The notes under the pieces are model-generated. The model was given only the letters and a program-made list of their open reading frames with translations. It was not told where the DNA came from and did not search any database. DNA of 30,134 nt from Salaquimonas sp. (GTDB lineage: Bacteria > Pseudomonadota > Alphaproteobacteria > Rhizobiales > Rhizobiaceae), in contig JAHEHW010000001.1 in NCBI GenBank assembly GCA_024639745.1, positions 1 to 30,134 on the forward strand, written 5' to 3'. Both the position numbers and the translations under genes were made by a program. The stretch's first letter is position 1. Every line of letters begins with the position of its first letter. Below, piece by piece: positions 16,265-25,515 of the stretch.

Positions 16265-18307
16265 TCAGACGTCGAGAAGCTCATCCTCGGCAAAGGCCGC
16301 GTTTTCCTGAATGAACTTGAAGCGCGCTTCCGGTTTGTTCCCCATCAACTGATCGACGACAGACCGCGTGTCATTCTCGTCAGCTTCAGCGACGTCGATC
16401 CGCAATAGCGTTCGCTTGGTGGGATCCATCGTCGTTTCTTTCAATTGCTGTGGCATCATCTCGCCCAACCCCTTGAATCGGGTTATTTCGATTTTGCCGC
16501 GCCCATTGAACACCGTATCGACGAGTTCTTGCCGATGCGCCTCGTCCCGTGCGTAAGCCGTCTTGCCCCCCTGCGAGAGCTTGAAGAGGGGCGGGACGGC
16601 CATGAAGAGATGTCCATTTCGGATGATGTCGGGCATTTCCTGGTAGAAGAACGTGATCAACAGCGATGCTATGTGCGCGCCATCGACATCGGCATCCGTC
16701 ATGATGATGATACGGTCGTAGCGGAGATCGTCCTCGCGGTATTTCGAACGTGTTCCACAGCCAAGCGCCTGCACCAGGTCCGAGATTTGCTGGTTGGCGG
16801 CAAGCTTGTCACGACCGGCGGAAGCCACGTTCAATATCTTGCCCCTGAGCGGCAAAATCGCCTGACTAACACGGCTGCGTGCCTGTTTTGCAGAACCGCC
16901 TGCCGAATCCCCCTCGACGATGAAAAGTTCGGTGCCGCCGGTGGCATTGGCGGAGCAATCGGCGAGTTTGCCGGGCAAGCGCAGCTTACGCGTTGCGCTC
17001 TTGCGGCTGATTTCCTTTTCCCTGCGCCTGCGAAGCCGTTCTTCCGCGCGGTCGATCACCCAATCCAACAATTTGTTGGCTTGCCCGGGTGACGCGGCCA
17101 GCCAGTGGTCGAACGGATCCCGTACGGCATTTTCAACGATCCGCTGCGCCTCGACGGTCGCGAGCTTGTCCTTGGTCTGACCCACAAATTCCGGTTCCCG
17201 CACGAAAACCGAAAGCATGGCGGCCGCCGACGTCATTACGTCATCTGTCGTAATCATCGACACTTTCTTGTTGCCGATCATCTCGCCATACGATTTCAGC
17301 CCGCGCGTGAGCGCGATACGGAAGCCGGCCTCATGGGTGCCGCCTTCGGGTGTCGGGATGGTGTTGCAGTATGAGTGGATGAAACCATCATCGCCAAACC
17401 AGGTCACCGCCCATTCAAGTGAGCCGTTCTTGCCGGTCTGCTCGGATTTTCCGGCGAAGGGCTCGACGGTGACCTTGTGCTGGTTGCCGATAGAGGTCTC
17501 CAGATAGTCCGTCAAACCGCCGGGAAAATGGAACGTAGCCTTCGGGGGCGTTTCTTCTTTCTCGCCAAGCAGCGCCGGGTCACAAGTCCAACGAATTTCG
17601 ACGCCGCCGAAAAGATAGGCTTTCGAGCGCGCCATTTTGAACAAAAGGGCAGGGGAGAATTTGCAATTCTGGCCGAATATTTCCGGGTCTGGTTTGAACC
17701 TGACCCTCGTACCGCGCCGATTGTGAACCTCGCCGGCATTGGTCAGCTTACCCTGCGGCAGACCTTTGCGGAATTCCTGGACGAAAAGCTGGCGATTGCG
17801 TGCGACTTCGACGACCACATGCTCTGACAGGGCGTTGACGACCGAAACGCCGACGCCGTGAAGGCCGCCCGAGGTCTCATAGGCCTTGCCGTTAAATTTA
17901 CCGCCGGCGTGAAGCACGGTCATGACGACTTCGACAGTGGATTTGTCTTTGAATTTGGGATGGTTTTCGACCGGGATACCGCGGCCATTGTCGGTGACGG
18001 ACAGATAGCCGTTGGCGTCGAGCTCCACCTCGATCCAGCTCGCATGGCCTGCAACCGCCTCGTCCATGGAGTTATCGATAACCTCCGCGAAAAGGTGATG
18101 CATGGCCTTCTCGTCGGTACCGCCGATATACATGCCCGGCCGTTTGCGGACCGGCTCCAGCCCTTCGAGTACATCGATCGAATCGGCGCCATAATCGTCA
18201 CGGTCAGCCTTCGCAGCCGCTCGCTTAGGCTTTGGCTCAGGCTTTTTTTCGGCTGGCTGCCCATCCGGCTCGCCGCCGATTGAAAAGAGGTCGTTGGTAT
18301 CGTCCAT
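16265..18307 (-). CDS. parE: DNA topoisomerase IV subunit B
   Basis: ATPase subunit of topoisomerase IV, which decatenates sister chromosomes together with ParC. It has 680 residues from the ATG at 18307 (MDDTNDLFSIG), chosen because upstream codons show no homology; an ATG 12 bp further upstream is possible. A lysine- and proline-rich linker (about residues 15-35) precedes the GHKL ATPase domain: DNSMDEAV, VTDNGRGIPV and TSGGLHGVGVSVVNALS. The transducer domain follows, then TOPRIM with EGDSAGGSAKQAR and DADVDGAHI. Length and the lack of the large GyrB insertion favour ParE over GyrB. No parC is in the window. The start region lies 61 bp upstream-facing from the intergenic stretch 18308-18437, which holds no other gene. 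Confidence 0.92.
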   Translation of the reverse strand: MDDTNDLFSIGGEPDGQPAEKKPEPKPKRAAAKADRDDYGADSIDVLEGLEPVRKRPGMYIGGTDEKAMHHLFAEVIDNSMDEAVAGHASWIEVELDANGYLSVTDNGRGIPVENHPKFKDKSTVEVVMTVLHAGGKFNGKAYETSGGLHGVGVSVVNALSEHVVVEVARNRQLFVQEFRKGLPQGKLTNAGEVHNRRGTRVRFKPDPEIFGQNCKFSPALLFKMARSKAYLFGGVEIRWTCDPALLGEKEETPPKATFHFPGGLTDYLETSIGNQHKVTVEPFAGKSEQTGKNGSLEWAVTWFGDDGFIHSYCNTIPTPEGGTHEAGFRIALTRGLKSYGEMIGNKKVSMITTDDVMTSAAAMLSVFVREPEFVGQTKDKLATVEAQRIVENAVRDPFDHWLAASPGQANKLLDWVIDRAEERLRRRREKEISRKSATRKLRLPGKLADCSANATGGTELFIVEGDSAGGSAKQARSRVSQAILPLRGKILNVASAGRDKLAANQQISDLVQALGCGTRSKYREDDLRYDRIIIMTDADVDGAHIASLLITFFYQEMPDIIRNGHLFMAVPPLFKLSQGGKTAYARDEAHRQELVDTVFNGRGKIEITRFKGLGEMMPQQLKETTMDPTKRTLLRIDVAEADENDTRSVVDQLMGNKPEARFKFIQENAAFAEDELLDV

Positions 18308-18437
18308 GGTTTTCCGCATCTGCGCCCGCCGCAAAAAGCTTGTCATTCTCTCGGGCGAGAATCAGTTATTCAAGCTACTAGCACAATGCTGCAAAATCGA
18401 GTTACCGGTTTAAAAAAAAGTCGGTTTTGCAAACAGC

Positions 18438-18463
18438 AAAAACCCGGCAGGTTGCCGGGTTTT
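18438..18463 (-). terminator. Intrinsic terminator downstream of the BA14K gene
   Basis: ACCCGGCA (18442-18449), loop GGT, TGCCGGGT (18453-18460) form a perfect 8-bp GC-rich stem. On the minus strand it is followed by a T5 tract (complement of 18438-18442). It ends transcription of the BA14K gene before parE; the plus-strand side also has a T4 run, so it may work in both directions. Confidence 0.85.
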
Positions 18464-18472
18464 CACTTGGGG

Positions 18473-18497
18473 CTTCCACCACGGGGGAAAGTGGAAG
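18473..18497. repeat. Second hairpin next to the BA14K stop
   Basis: CTTCCAC and GTGGAAG with an 11-nt loop lie directly after the BA14K stop codon and ahead of the terminator at 18438-18463. It may protect the 3' end of the mRNA or add to termination. Confidence 0.4.
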
Positions 18498-18500
18498 GCC

Positions 18501-19016
18501 TTATTTCACGACGCAGAAGTGATCCTTTCCGTCATAGCCTCGGAATGTTCCGGTTGAGAGCTTGAAGCTGCGATAGCGATTGTCGCACCATTCGCGCCAT
18601 TTCCTGGTCCATGGTTCGTAGCTATAGCGGACATGATCCTCGTAACGGATGACACGCGGCTCGTTCAGTGATCTCCGGCGGCTCTCGTGGCTGGGGTAGA
18701 TGGGGTCATAATAGTCAGCCGAGCGTTCATGAACATAGGGTCGGGTATAGGGCTGACGGGGCTGATAGATCACCTTCGGTTGATCGTAGCGTCTCGCCTC
18801 GTTGGCGATAATCGCGCCGATGGCGAAACCGATGACACCGGCCGCAAGAGCATCTCCGCCACGGTGATGATGATGGCGTTTCTTGCGGAACTTGTGCTTG
18901 TATACACGACGTTCGAACTTGTGACCGCCATGATAGCCGCCGCGCCAACCGTCACGGCTACCTGCCTCGGCGCTCGCCAATGGCAGCGCGGTAGTCGATA
19001 CCAGGGCGGTTACCAA
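18501..19016 (-). CDS. BA14K-family secreted protein with signal peptide cut by an amber codon
   Basis: The C-terminal CDNRYRSFKLSTGTFRGYDG followed by KDHFC is the BA14K-type motif, known from a Brucella immunoreactive lectin-like protein and common in Hyphomicrobiales. A glycine-rich helix (DALAAGVIGFAIGAIIAN) sits near residue 57 after a His-rich stretch (KKRHHHH). The natural start appears to be ATG 19079, with AAGGAGAA ahead of it, giving MTKQAKALKLWKLPG, then TAG at 19032-19034 (codon 16), then AVSLALVTALVSTTALPLASAEA, the rest of a typical signal peptide. Only a TTG at 19016 without a ribosome site could restart translation. I give the open part as the CDS; it is either a fresh pseudogene, expressed by reinitiation, or a sequencing error. 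Envelope location is expected if it is made. Confidence 0.7.
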   Translation of the reverse strand: MVTALVSTTALPLASAEAGSRDGWRGGYHGGHKFERRVYKHKFRKKRHHHHRGGDALAAGVIGFAIGAIIANEARRYDQPKVIYQPRQPYTRPYVHERSADYYDPIYPSHESRRRSLNEPRVIRYEDHVRYSYEPWTRKWREWCDNRYRSFKLSTGTFRGYDGKDHFCVVK

Positions 19017-19171
19017 GGCTAGGCTGACGGCCTAGCCGGGCAGTTTCCACAGCTTGAGAGCTTTGGCTTGCTTCGTCATGACGGTTCTCCTTTTTCTGGC
19101 GCGAACCTCACGCCTCGTCCAATCGACGATGGCAGATTGCCAAAGCCTTGCTGAACGCAAGCTGTAAGGCT

Positions 19172-19198
19172 CTTTCAGACATTACGGGATGCTGAAAG
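19172..19198. repeat. Inverted repeat upstream of nadE
   Basis: CTTTCAG and CTGAAAG (13-nt spacer) lie 40-67 bp before the nadE start, with AGCCTT (19144-19149) and AAGGCT (19166-19171) just upstream as another pair. They could be an operator or leader structure for nadE, but I do not recognise a known NAD-regulator site. Confidence 0.3.
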
Positions 19199-19238
19199 GG
19201 GTCTGTTCAGGTCGCATAAATCCGGCTAAGGAACCTGC

Positions 19239-20915
19239 ATGCAGCAGCCCCTCGACACACTCAGAATTGCGATCGCTCAACTCAATCCGGTCATGGGTGA
19301 TATTCGTCATAACCTTGAGCTGGCGCGGCAGGCGCGCGCCGACGCCGCGCGTCATCATGCCGACCTCCTGTTTATGACCGAATTGTTCATTTCCGGCTAT
19401 CCGCCGGAAGATCTGGTGCTCAAGCCAGCCTTTGTGAAAGCGTGTATGGACGCGGTAGCGGAGTTGGCGACCGATACGGCAGACTGCGGCCCCGGGGTCA
19501 TCATAGGCTCGCCCTATGCGGAAGACAGCAAGGTCTTCAATGCGGCAGCGCTACTGGATGCTGGAAAGATCCAGACATGGCGACTGAAAGTCGATCTTCC
19601 CAATTACGGCGAATTCGACGAAAAGCGCGTATTTGCACCCGGTCCGATGCCTGGCCCGGTCAATTTTCGCGGCGTGCGCCTGGGCATACCGATCTGTGAG
19701 GATATCTGGGGCGATCTCGGGGTGTGTGAAACTCTGGCTGAGAGCGGAGCTGAAATCCTCCTGTCGCCAAACGGCTCACCATATTATCGCAACAAGATGG
19801 ATATCCGCCATCAGGTAGGCCTTCGCCAGGTCATAGAGACCGGTCTTCCACTGGTCTATGCAAACCAGTTGGGCGGCCAGGACGAACTGGTGTTCGATGG
19901 CGGTTCATTCGCCTTCAATACGGACAAGTCGCTCGCCGTTCAGATGAATCAATTCGAAGAGGCTGTCTTGACGACGACCTGGCGTCGTGGCGACCATGGC
20001 TGGGTGTGTGACAAGGCTGGCGCGGTTCGTCGTCTACCGGAAGCAGATGAAGCCGATTGGCGGGCCTGCGTCATCGGACTGCGGGACTATGTCAACAAGA
20101 ACGGTTTCAAGAACGTCGTAATAGGCCTCTCCGGGGGCATCGACTCCGCGATTTGCGCTGCGATAGCCGTTGACGCCCTTGGGGAAGAACGTGTCCGCTG
20201 CGTGATGATGCCTTACCGTTATACCTCGAGCGAAAGCCTTAAGGATGCCGAGGACTGCGCCGCCGCGCTGGGGGTGCGTTACGAGATCGTTCCGATCGAA
20301 GAGCCTGTTAAGGGCTTCGAAGTAGCCTTGTCCGAGACATTTGCCGGGACCAATGAAGGTGTCACGGAGGAAAACCTCCAATCGCGAACGCGCGGCACGA
20401 TCCTGATGGCGATTTCGAACAAGTTCGGCTCGATGGTGGTAACGACCGGAAACAAGTCCGAAATGTCAGTCGGCTACGCTACCCTGTATGGCGATATGAA
20501 CGGCGGTTACAATCCGATCAAGGATTTGTACAAGATGCAGGTTTATAGGCTGTCGGACTGGCGCAATCACCACTGTCCGTGGGATTGCAAAGGTCCAACG
20601 GGAACCGTCATCCCGCAAAATATCATTGATAAGGCGCCCTCGGCGGAACTTCGCCCGGACCAGACGGACCAGGACTCGCTGCCGCCTTATCCGGTGCTTG
20701 ATGATATCCTTGAATGCCTGGTCGAAAAGGAAATGGCCGTCGATGATATCGTTGCGCGCGGCCACGATCGCGGGCTCGTTCACAAGGTCGAACACCTGCT
20801 TTATATTGCGGAATACAAACGCCGCCAGTCGGCGCCCGGCGTCAAGATCACCCGAAAGAATTTCGGTCGTGACCGCCGCTATCCGATCACCAACCGTTTC
20901 AGGGACAGAAGCTGA
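19239..20915 (+). CDS. nadE: Glutamine-dependent NAD+ synthetase
   Basis: Final step of NAD biosynthesis: amidation of nicotinic acid adenine dinucleotide with ammonia from glutamine, using ATP. It has 558 residues in two domains. The N-terminal nitrilase-fold glutaminase has the triad Glu48 (FMTELFISGYPPEDL), Lys117 (KVDLPNYGEFDEKR) and Cys153 (IPICEDIWGD). The C-terminal synthetase begins near residue 270, with the ATP loop GLSGGIDSA at 296-304 and TTGNKSEMSVGYATLYGD. The ATG at 19239 follows AAGGA and homology begins at once. It is alone on its strand, with the SH3-like gene converging on it about 18 bp after its stop. Confidence 0.97.
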   Translation: MQQPLDTLRIAIAQLNPVMGDIRHNLELARQARADAARHHADLLFMTELFISGYPPEDLVLKPAFVKACMDAVAELATDTADCGPGVIIGSPYAEDSKVFNAAALLDAGKIQTWRLKVDLPNYGEFDEKRVFAPGPMPGPVNFRGVRLGIPICEDIWGDLGVCETLAESGAEILLSPNGSPYYRNKMDIRHQVGLRQVIETGLPLVYANQLGGQDELVFDGGSFAFNTDKSLAVQMNQFEEAVLTTTWRRGDHGWVCDKAGAVRRLPEADEADWRACVIGLRDYVNKNGFKNVVIGLSGGIDSAICAAIAVDALGEERVRCVMMPYRYTSSESLKDAEDCAAALGVRYEIVPIEEPVKGFEVALSETFAGTNEGVTEENLQSRTRGTILMAISNKFGSMVVTTGNKSEMSVGYATLYGDMNGGYNPIKDLYKMQVYRLSDWRNHHCPWDCKGPTGTVIPQNIIDKAPSAELRPDQTDQDSLPPYPVLDDILECLVEKEMAVDDIVARGHDRGLVHKVEHLLYIAEYKRRQSAPGVKITRKNFGRDRRYPITNRFRDRS

Positions 20916-20933
20916 CCCGTCTGCTGACGACGA

Positions 20934-21545
20934 TCAGTCGCAATGCCGGACAACCATATTGAGGATCGGGTCATCTGCATTGCTGCAGACAAGTGCGCCC
21001 CAGATATAACCCTCATTACTATCGCCTAAAGCGATCTTAAACCAGAAGAACCCGTCAAGAAATTCGCCGGTATTCTCAAGGATCATAACCGGCGTTCCGG
21101 CCTCGAGGCTGGCGATCTTCTCGGATTGCGGCGACGGCATTGCCCGTACGGTCTGGAATCCCAGGCCCGGTGCATTGAAGCTTGGCCACCGGTAACCGTC
21201 CTCTGCGCCGTAAAGCGCCACAGCCGTCAGGCTGTCGCGGCTCTGATAGCAGTCGGCGTAACCGCCATCTGGCAGTTCAAGCCGCCCCGTCGGAGCAAAT
21301 CCGCGAAAGGTATAGTTGCCATTTGAAAAACTGAATTGACCGCCGGGACCACTGCTGGATTGCGCGTCCAGTTTTGTTTCGACGCTGTTGACTTTCAGGA
21401 ATGCGCTCGACCATTCCAGATCCAAGCCAATTGATGCGCTGAAGCCGCGATTGTAGCAGACGAAGTCGTAGCCCGGAGATGCATTCGCAGCCGTCGCAGT
21501 AATCAGAAGTGAAATCATGACGCAAAAACCTCCGATCGATCGCAT
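20934..21545 (-). CDS. Secreted SH3-like domain protein
   Basis: Exported protein of 203 residues. The ATG at 21545 is preferred over one 102 bp upstream because it has AAAGGA ahead and gives a classic signal peptide (MRSIGGFCVMISLLITATAANA, split after ANA). Residues after about 25 hold a cysteine-bearing domain (DFVCYNRGFS, GYADCYQSRDS) that resembles small lysozyme-inhibitor-type periplasmic folds, though I cannot name it with confidence. The C-terminal third (FQTVRAMPSPQSEKIASLEAG, WFKIALGDSNEGYIWGALVC) looks like a bacterial SH3 domain. Function unknown; envelope sensing or inhibitor binding is possible. It converges on nadE and diverges from the MFS gene. Confidence 0.78.
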   Translation of the reverse strand: MRSIGGFCVMISLLITATAANASPGYDFVCYNRGFSASIGLDLEWSSAFLKVNSVETKLDAQSSSGPGGQFSFSNGNYTFRGFAPTGRLELPDGGYADCYQSRDSLTAVALYGAEDGYRWPSFNAPGLGFQTVRAMPSPQSEKIASLEAGTPVMILENTGEFLDGFFWFKIALGDSNEGYIWGALVCSNADDPILNMVVRHCD

Positions 21546-21699
21546 TCGGAATCCTTTCGGTTTAATGCAGCTTGCAGTATGGCCGTTCGTGTGAGATTGC
21601 CGATATTGGCCGACAGCTAAGCCTAGCAAGCACTGCCTGAAACGCAACGCAAAACAGATCTGCCGTAAGAATTATGCGGCGGAATTCCGGTATAAATAC

Positions 21700-22908
21700 T
21701 TGTCTTATTTGTCTTTTCTTCGCGAAAATGCGCGCTGGCTCGCTGGCGGGTTCCTGCTCTGCTTCCTATCTTCCTTCGGGCAGACCTTTTTCATCGCGCT
21801 TTCCGGCGGGGAGATTCGGGCAACATTCGATCTATCCAACGGAGAGTTCGGGTCTCTCTACATGATGGCGACACTGGCAAGCGCACTGACGCTTCCTCAG
21901 CTTGGCCGGATTGTCGACCATCTGAGCGTTGCCCGGACCATTCTCATCGTGATGCCGCTTTTTGCTTTGGCGTGTCTAATGATGTCTTCGGTGACATCCG
22001 TCCTGTTGCTGGGCCTGACCTTGTATCTTCTTCGCCTTTTGGGCCAGGGCATGATGACCCACATCTCGATCACCGCAATGGGGCGTTGGTATTTCGGGCA
22101 TCGCGGTCGCGCCGTCTCCCTTGCAACGCTCGGCCATCAGACCGGCGAGGGCGTGTTGCCCATCCTGATGGTCTCCCTTTTTGTCATGCTCGGCTGGCGG
22201 ATGAGCTGGATGTTCTGGAGCGGGTTTCTGGTTCTGATCGCTCTGCCGATCGTTTACCTGCTGATGCGCGTTGAACGCATGCCCCGGTCCACCGACTTGC
22301 CCGAGAAGCGGCAATCCTCCAGAGACTGGACTCGCGGCGATGTGGTGCGCGATCCATTGTTCTGGGCAATGCTGATGGGGGTGCTGGCATCACCGTTCAT
22401 CGGCACGACCATCTTCTTTCACCAGGCCTATCTCGTAGAATTGCGCGGATGGGATCGGGAGATATTCGCCTCCGCCTTCATCGTTATGGCGATAATGACG
22501 ATTGTTTTTGCTCTCATCTGCGGTCTTCTGATCGACCGGTTCGGATCGCCGAGAATTCTGCCTGTGTATTTGCTGCCACTATCGGCAGCTTGCATCGGCC
22601 TGGCAGTCATAGAATCCGAGACGGGGATATTCGTTTTCATGGCGCTACTCGGCATTTCCTACGGTTTTGCCTCCACCCTTTTCGGCGCCCTCTGGCCGGA
22701 GATCTACGGTACCCGCCATCTGGGAGGGATAAGGTCGATTACGGTCGCTTTGATGGTGTTGGCAACCGCCATGGGGCCGGGCGTAACCGGAGTCCTGATC
22801 GACCTTGAAATACCCTATCCGGCGCAAATAATTGCGATGGGTTTCTATTGTCTTGCAGCCGCGATCATAATGCTGTTTGTATCCCGCAAACTCGTTGCCC
22901 GGACTTGA
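21700..22908 (+). CDS. MFS transporter
   Basis: Major facilitator superfamily permease of the inner membrane with about 12 helices in 402 residues. The start is a TTG at 21700 ([17 protein letters not shown] after conversion); it fits family N termini, but no ribosome site is visible and a TATAAAT-like element lies at 21690-21696, so a leaderless or later start is possible. The loop 2-3 motif appears as [14 protein letters not shown] and the central loop is [16 protein letters not shown]. Substrate is not predictable; some related proteins carry oxalate/formate-type or monocarboxylate substrates. It is followed after 19 bp by gltX2 on the same strand, so they may share a transcript. Confidence 0.88.
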   Translation: MSYLSFLRENARWLAGGFLLCFLSSFGQTFFIALSGGEIRATFDLSNGEFGSLYMMATLASALTLPQLGRIVDHLSVARTILIVMPLFALACLMMSSVTSVLLLGLTLYLLRLLGQGMMTHISITAMGRWYFGHRGRAVSLATLGHQTGEGVLPILMVSLFVMLGWRMSWMFWSGFLVLIALPIVYLLMRVERMPRSTDLPEKRQSSRDWTRGDVVRDPLFWAMLMGVLASPFIGTTIFFHQAYLVELRGWDREIFASAFIVMAIMTIVFALICGLLIDRFGSPRILPVYLLPLSAACIGLAVIESETGIFVFMALLGISYGFASTLFGALWPEIYGTRHLGGIRSITVALMVLATAMGPGVTGVLIDLEIPYPAQIIAMGFYCLAAAIIMLFVSRKLVART

Positions 22909-22927
22909 GAGGGATCATCCTGACGTC

Positions 22928-24301
22928 ATGACTGATCACAAGAATTCAACGGTTGTCCGGTTTGCCCCATCGCCGACCGGCAATATCCATATTGGCAACG
23001 CCCGCACCGCTTTGATCAACTGGCTCTATGCCCGCAAGCATGGCGGCAGCTTCATACTTCGCTTCGACGATACCGATGTGGCGCGCTCCAAGCAGGAATA
23101 CGCTGACGGGATCGAGCGCGACCTTCAATGGCTCGGCATCAATCCGGACCGGATCGAGCGGCAGTCCGCAAGGTTCGATGCCTACGAACGCGCTACCGAG
23201 CAGTTGAAGGCCGAAGGATTGCTCTATCCTTGTTATGAGACGCCGGAGGAGCTTGAGCGCCAACGGAAACAGCTTGCCATGCGTGGGCTCCCGCCGGTCT
23301 ATAACCGTGTGGCGCTGAAATACACGCCAGAGGATCTGGCGCAGTTCGAGAGCGAGGGCCGCCGGGCCCATTGGCGTTTTCTTTTGCCGAAGCACGACGA
23401 CGATCCCTTTGTCACCAAACGGACGGAAATCACCTGGCAGGATCTCGTTAGAGGCGACCAAACCGTTGACCTGGCCTCGATGTCCGATCCGATCCTGATC
23501 CGCGAAGATGGGACCTGGCTCTATACCTTGCCAAGTGTCGTGGACGATATCGACATGGGCGTTACACATGTCATTCGTGGCGACGATCATGTAACCAATA
23601 CGGGTACGCAGATTGCGATTTTCCGGGCATTGGGTGCGGAGGCCCCGGGCTTCGGGCACCACAACCTGCTGACGACTGCAAGCGGCGAGGGGCTGTCGAA
23701 GCGGCTTGGCTCCCTATCGATCATGGCTCTTGCCGAAGATCACTACGAGCCAATGGCCGTGGCATCGCTGGCAACTCTGATCGGAACTTCCGATGCTGTC
23801 GAAGCGGTCGGAACCATGCACCAACTGGTGGATCGTTTCGATATTAGCCGCATCACGAAATCCGCCGCAAAATTCGATGTTGCCGAACTCGATCAACTTA
23901 ATGCCCGCCTTGTTCACGCATTGGATTACGCTTCGGTTAAAGCCCGCCTGAAACGCGTTGGAGCAGATGGGGGCGAGGCCTTCTGGGAAGCGGTCAAGGG
24001 CAACCTGGCGAAGGTTGAAGATGCCTCCTTCTGGTATGCTAAGATTAAGGATGCCGCGCCCGTGATCGAAGAAGAAGACAGGGAATTTATTGCGCTTGCA
24101 CAGGAACTGCTGCCCGGCGAACCGTGGGACGAAACAACTTGGTTGCAGTGGACTTCCGCTCTTAAAAAACAATCCGATCGTAAGGGTAAAGGTCTGTTCA
24201 TGCCGCTCCGCAAAGCGCTGACGGGCGTCGATCACGGCCCCGAATTGGGGCCGCTTCTGCTCCTCATTGGACGGGAAAATACACTGGCCCGACTATCCTG
24301 A
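22928..24301 (+). CDS. gltX: Glutamyl-tRNA synthetase (second type, GltX2)
   Basis: Class I synthetase that charges tRNA-Glu, or in two-GluRS organisms possibly only part of the tRNA-Glu/Gln pool. It has 457 residues from the ATG at 22928 ([18 protein letters not shown]); the frame is open upstream to 22877 but that would overlap the MFS gene. The HIGH motif is HIGN (residues 21-24) and the KMSKS motif is [12 protein letters not shown] (LSKR from Leu256), the variant typical of the shorter alphaproteobacterial GluRS. The anticodon-binding domain follows, ending [18 protein letters not shown]. Alphaproteobacteria often carry two gltX genes; the other is not in the window. Its last 38 bp overlap the convergent DUF2865 gene. 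Confidence 0.94.
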   Translation: MTDHKNSTVVRFAPSPTGNIHIGNARTALINWLYARKHGGSFILRFDDTDVARSKQEYADGIERDLQWLGINPDRIERQSARFDAYERATEQLKAEGLLYPCYETPEELERQRKQLAMRGLPPVYNRVALKYTPEDLAQFESEGRRAHWRFLLPKHDDDPFVTKRTEITWQDLVRGDQTVDLASMSDPILIREDGTWLYTLPSVVDDIDMGVTHVIRGDDHVTNTGTQIAIFRALGAEAPGFGHHNLLTTASGEGLSKRLGSLSIMALAEDHYEPMAVASLATLIGTSDAVEAVGTMHQLVDRFDISRITKSAAKFDVAELDQLNARLVHALDYASVKARLKRVGADGGEAFWEAVKGNLAKVEDASFWYAKIKDAAPVIEEEDREFIALAQELLPGEPWDETTWLQWTSALKKQSDRKGKGLFMPLRKALTGVDHGPELGPLLLLIGRENTLARLS

Positions 24302-25358
24302 TCTTGGTCTTCTGGCCCGTATCCACCGTATTTTCATCGCTGCCGCCTAAAAGCGACCTGATGGCTGCGACGCTCAGGCCGCCATCTAGATTTTCAGCTT
24401 GCGCAGCCGAAAGGCCAAAATCGATCCTGGGCGATGGCGTAGCCATTTGCTGTTTTTCTGCCTCTGCGCGTTTTTCCATTTCTTCGGAAAAATCGCGCTC
24501 TGTACCCGCAATTTGCTGGAAATTGCTATCGTCAGACTTGCAACTGCAGTCCGGGTAAATCGCTTTGCGATAAGCAAAAGCGTTGGAAAGCTCGCTATAT
24601 GGCTGTCTGTTGAGATAGGAAATCGCGGTTTCCTCGTCTCCGTTTGGCATGGGATGAAAGAAAAGTCGGACATCTGCCCCTGGGCACATCTGCTCGCATT
24701 GCGCAAGATCCTGCTCGAACCGGTTCTCGACCGTGGAAAAGCTGATCGGGAAATAATAGCCGTCACAGGTTCGCACGCAAAGGGTTCGGAAAGTGCCGAA
24801 GCGCCCATTCAGTTCGGAATTGTAATTTCCATACGCGCCATCATTGTAATAGGTGCGCGTGCCGAAAATTTGCTCCAAAATCGTTCTGCGCCGTGACGGA
24901 GCAGATTCGGAACTAGCCTGCTGGTTTTGATATCCGGCTGCGCAACCGTAGCGGCGCAGTTTGGACAGGATACGATTCCGTTCGCCGATCCCGCCACCGC
25001 CGGAACTAAGGCGCGCGCGCTCTGCCTTGAGTTTACCGAGATTGGACATCATCTGCCGAAGGCTTGTGGTGATCCGGTTGCAAACGCTGCTCTGCCTGTA
25101 ATTACAGCCATTGCGCTCCCAGGCGCGTTCGGTCTTGCGGATCTGAAGATTCTGCTGTTGAACGGCTCTGCCGAACTTTTCGAAACGGCGGGAATTCCCA
25201 CCGGTATTACCGGTGTTGACTGCCCGCAGCTGTGCCTCTAGGGCCTGGCAAAACCGATTTTGAGCAAAGACGGGCGACACGCCCACTCCCAGAAGGCAAA
25301 TCAGCACGAGCGGTATCAGCATTTGCATATTGCCTGTTGTGCCGGTTTTAAGCCGCAT
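24264..25358 (-). CDS. DUF2865 domain secreted protein
   Basis: Exported protein of 364 residues from the ATG at 25358 ([19 protein letters not shown]), which gives a signal peptide ending near VFAQ; an ATG at 25430 (longer) and at 25328 (shorter) are possible and no ribosome site is decisive. An N-terminal helical region (residues 40-120) is rich in Arg, Gln and Cys. The DUF2865 core [20 protein letters not shown] is near residue 190, followed by [26 protein letters not shown] and a C-terminal helix. The many cysteines suggest disulfides in the periplasm. DUF2865 proteins are found widely in Hyphomicrobiales and have no known function. It converges with gltX2, overlapping 38 bp in opposite strands. 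Confidence 0.88.
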   Translation of the reverse strand: MRLKTGTTGNMQMLIPLVLICLLGVGVSPVFAQNRFCQALEAQLRAVNTGNTGGNSRRFEKFGRAVQQQNLQIRKTERAWERNGCNYRQSSVCNRITTSLRQMMSNLGKLKAERARLSSGGGGIGERNRILSKLRRYGCAAGYQNQQASSESAPSRRRTILEQIFGTRTYYNDGAYGNYNSELNGRFGTFRTLCVRTCDGYYFPISFSTVENRFEQDLAQCEQMCPGADVRLFFHPMPNGDEETAISYLNRQPYSELSNAFAYRKAIYPDCSCKSDDSNFQQIAGTERDFSEEMEKRAEAEKQQMATPSPRIDFGLSAAQAENLDGGLSVAAIRSLLGGSDENTVDTGQKTKIRIVGPVYFPVQ

Positions 25359-25409
25359 GCTTGCGATAACCCTGTGCCTTGGATACCAGACGCTTATACA
25401 CAAGTTGAG

Positions 25410-25444
25410 CGCGGATGTTCCGCGAATCAAATACCGTCGCGGAA
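25410..25444. promoter_or_regulatory. Interlocked inverted repeats upstream of DUF2865 gene
   Basis: TTCCGCGA (25418-25425) and TCGCGGAA (25437-25444) are a perfect 8-bp inverted repeat with 11 bp between. A third half-site, CGCGGA at 25410-25415, pairs with the first (spacer TGT). The array sits 52-86 bp upstream of the DUF2865 start, and a -10-like TATAAG follows on the minus strand near 25393-25398. It may be an operator for a dimeric regulator with overlapping binding modes, or a hairpin at the end of the maeB message. No regulator is assigned. Confidence 0.45.
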
Positions 25445-25515
25445 TTTATTATGCCGCGTTGAATTTGTTTATGAAGCCTGTTCCCGGCAAAAACCGGACA
25501 TTCGGTTCTAAAAAG

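Noticed and set aside
14615..19079. Amber (TAG) recoding as an explanation for the in-frame TAGs in three envelope genes
   Set aside because: TAG ends several clearly intact genes here (anmK, the DUF2189 gene, the hydrolase and the DEAD-box helicase), and two of the three affected genes also carry TAA or frameshifts. Ordinary mutation is the simpler reading.
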